Assembly: GCA_002401565.1 (NCBI GenBank) | Contig: NVTL01000001.1 | Span: forward strand, 7,987 to 15,493 | Source of the DNA: Rhodospirillaceae bacterium | Lineage (GTDB): Bacteria; Pseudomonadota; Alphaproteobacteria; Rhodospirillales; Magnetovibrionaceae | Direction of reading: 5' to 3' | Length of the DNA stretch: 7,507 bases | Part shown: one piece after another, positions 6,733 through 7,507 of the stretch | Numbering within the stretch: position 1 is the first letter of the stretch | How the letters are laid out: every line of letters begins with the position of its first letter | Notes under the pieces: model-generated | The model's input: the letters and a program-made list of their open reading frames with translations, nothing else | The model's database searches: none | Told to the model about the DNA's origin: nothing | Position numbers and translations under genes: made by a program

Positions 6733-7507
6733 TTATTTGATGTTCGACAACAATTTTGGATTGGTGACGAGTTCACGCACACCATGAGCATGGTCTTCTT
6801 TGAAGACGTTGCCCTTACAGAAATTGCCAATGGTATTGATGTCAATTTTTGCACAACCCGGACGAACGCTCCACGTCACCTGATACGGCGAACAGGTTTG
6901 TTCGTTGTACGAAGGCCCCGTGGTTGATCCCGTAAATTCAACAGGTACGCCAGTGCCGGTCGGCAAAGCTTTGGGTTGATGCAGGCCTTTGACCATGTTG
7001 CCTTGGTACTGCAATGTTTTGAAATCCAGAGCGTTAGAATCGTTCACAAGCGTAAAGACCTGTGTTTCGACCCGCAATTGTGGGTTTGCACAAGATTTTG
7101 ACAGGCAGGACCCCAAAGTTGGTCCGGGGGTGACTTCACAAGACGAAAAGACCCAGTGAACTTCGATGGTATCGCCCGGTTTTAAATCGCCATGGGCGCT
7201 GTCACAGATCTTTTCTTTGGTCGGCGTCAGTTCAGCTTTGCTGAGGGACTTGCTGATTGAACATTGATAGCCACTTTGGTATCCGTGACCGTCGCCTTTT
7301 CCAGCGTAAATTGAAAAGGCTTTTGCTTTGTGTTCAGCGTTCTTGTGCAAGTGAATGTTGCAAAGATTTAAATCTGATGAAGCCGGAGCAATCTTAAACA
7401 AACGTTTGTTTTCGCCCTTAACTTGATCAATGTCGCGTGGTGTTTGTGGACCAAAACCTTCACAGGCCGCCCCAGATTTCGCATGGGTATCCCCATGAGC
7501 CGTTGGC
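6733..7507 (-). CDS. Delta-class carbonic anhydrase-like protein (partial, N-terminus beyond right edge)
   Basis: The reverse strand is open from the window edge to TAA at 6735-6733, giving 257 visible residues with no start seen. Motifs resemble those I recall for bacterial delta carbonic anhydrase-like proteins: CEGFGPQTPRDID near the visible N-terminus, NLCNIHLHKNAEHK in the middle, and IEVHWVFSSC after it. The H-x-H pair (codons 7353-7351 and 7347-7345), the nearby Glu-His (7335-7330) and the His of VHW (7158-7156) echo the zinc-ligand layout of alpha carbonic anhydrases, so hydration of CO2 to bicarbonate by a bound metal is the likely role. Ten cysteines and no visible membrane helix suggest a disulfide-bonded periplasmic or secreted protein, with a signal peptide expected outside the window. 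A terminator follows. The family call is from memory of motifs; activity is inferred. Confidence 0.72.
   Translation of the reverse strand, partial: PTAHGDTHAKSGAACEGFGPQTPRDIDQVKGENKRLFKIAPASSDLNLCNIHLHKNAEHKAKAFSIYAGKGDGHGYQSGYQCSISKSLSKAELTPTKEKICDSAHGDLKPGDTIEVHWVFSSCEVTPGPTLGSCLSKSCANPQLRVETQVFTLVNDSNALDFKTLQYQGNMVKGLHQPKALPTGTGVPVEFTGSTTGPSYNEQTCSPYQVTWSVRPGCAKIDINTIGNFCKGNVFKEDHAHGVRELVTNPKLLSNIK

Noticed and set aside
7399..7401. TTG as the start of the carbonic anhydrase-like protein
   Set aside because: The same frame stays open to the window edge and encodes family-like residues (CEGFGPQTPRDID), so the true start lies beyond 7507.

Overview
The window looks like part of a Gram-negative, probably alphaproteobacterial chromosome. 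The base composition is balanced, and the HisKA region of the histidine kinase has the residue pattern typical of alphaproteobacterial kinases (SHELRTPLNAIIGFS, then FGPVG and NDILDISAIEAG). The copper regulator is of the CueR/HmrR kind and the TrpB is of the TrpB2 kind. I cannot name a genus. Every call rests on motif reading, with no database search.

Layout from left to right: (1) 1-590, minus strand, the N-terminal part of a TrpB2-type tryptophan synthase beta subunit that runs off the left edge. (2) 591-772, a divergent intergenic region holding a textbook CueR/MerR-type promoter: -35 TTGACC, 19-bp spacer containing a CCTTCCC/GGGAGGG dyad, and -10 TATGGT. (3) 773-3148 copA, a two-HMA Cu+ P1B-type ATPase, translationally coupled by an ATGA overlap to (4) 3145-3543 cueR. 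(5) 3611-4843, a membrane-anchored divergent polysaccharide deacetylase on the same strand. (6) A second CueR-type promoter at 4840-4870 whose -35 overlaps the stop codon of the previous gene, driving (7) 4899-5099 copZ, a 66-aa HMA copper chaperone. (8) 5101-6567, minus strand, a histidine kinase with a periplasmic Tll0287-like (DUF3365) sensor carrying a c-type heme motif CLKCH; it is convergent with copZ with one base between the stop codons. (9) A gap with a strong minus-strand intrinsic terminator at 6671-6709. (10) 6733-7507, minus strand, the C-terminal part of a secreted-looking, cysteine-rich delta-class carbonic anhydrase-like protein that runs off the right edge.

The coherent system is copper homeostasis. 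CueR senses cytosolic Cu+, activates copA-cueR and, from a second matching box, copZ. CopZ carries Cu+ to CopA, which exports it to the periplasm. The deacetylase gene lies between the two copper units and could receive read-through from the copA promoter. The heme-binding kinase and the carbonic anhydrase-like gene have no obvious mechanistic link to copper, but they are the least ordinary genes here. I found no CRISPR array, RNA gene, insertion sequence or phage gene. Nothing I see amounts with confidence to an entirely new system.
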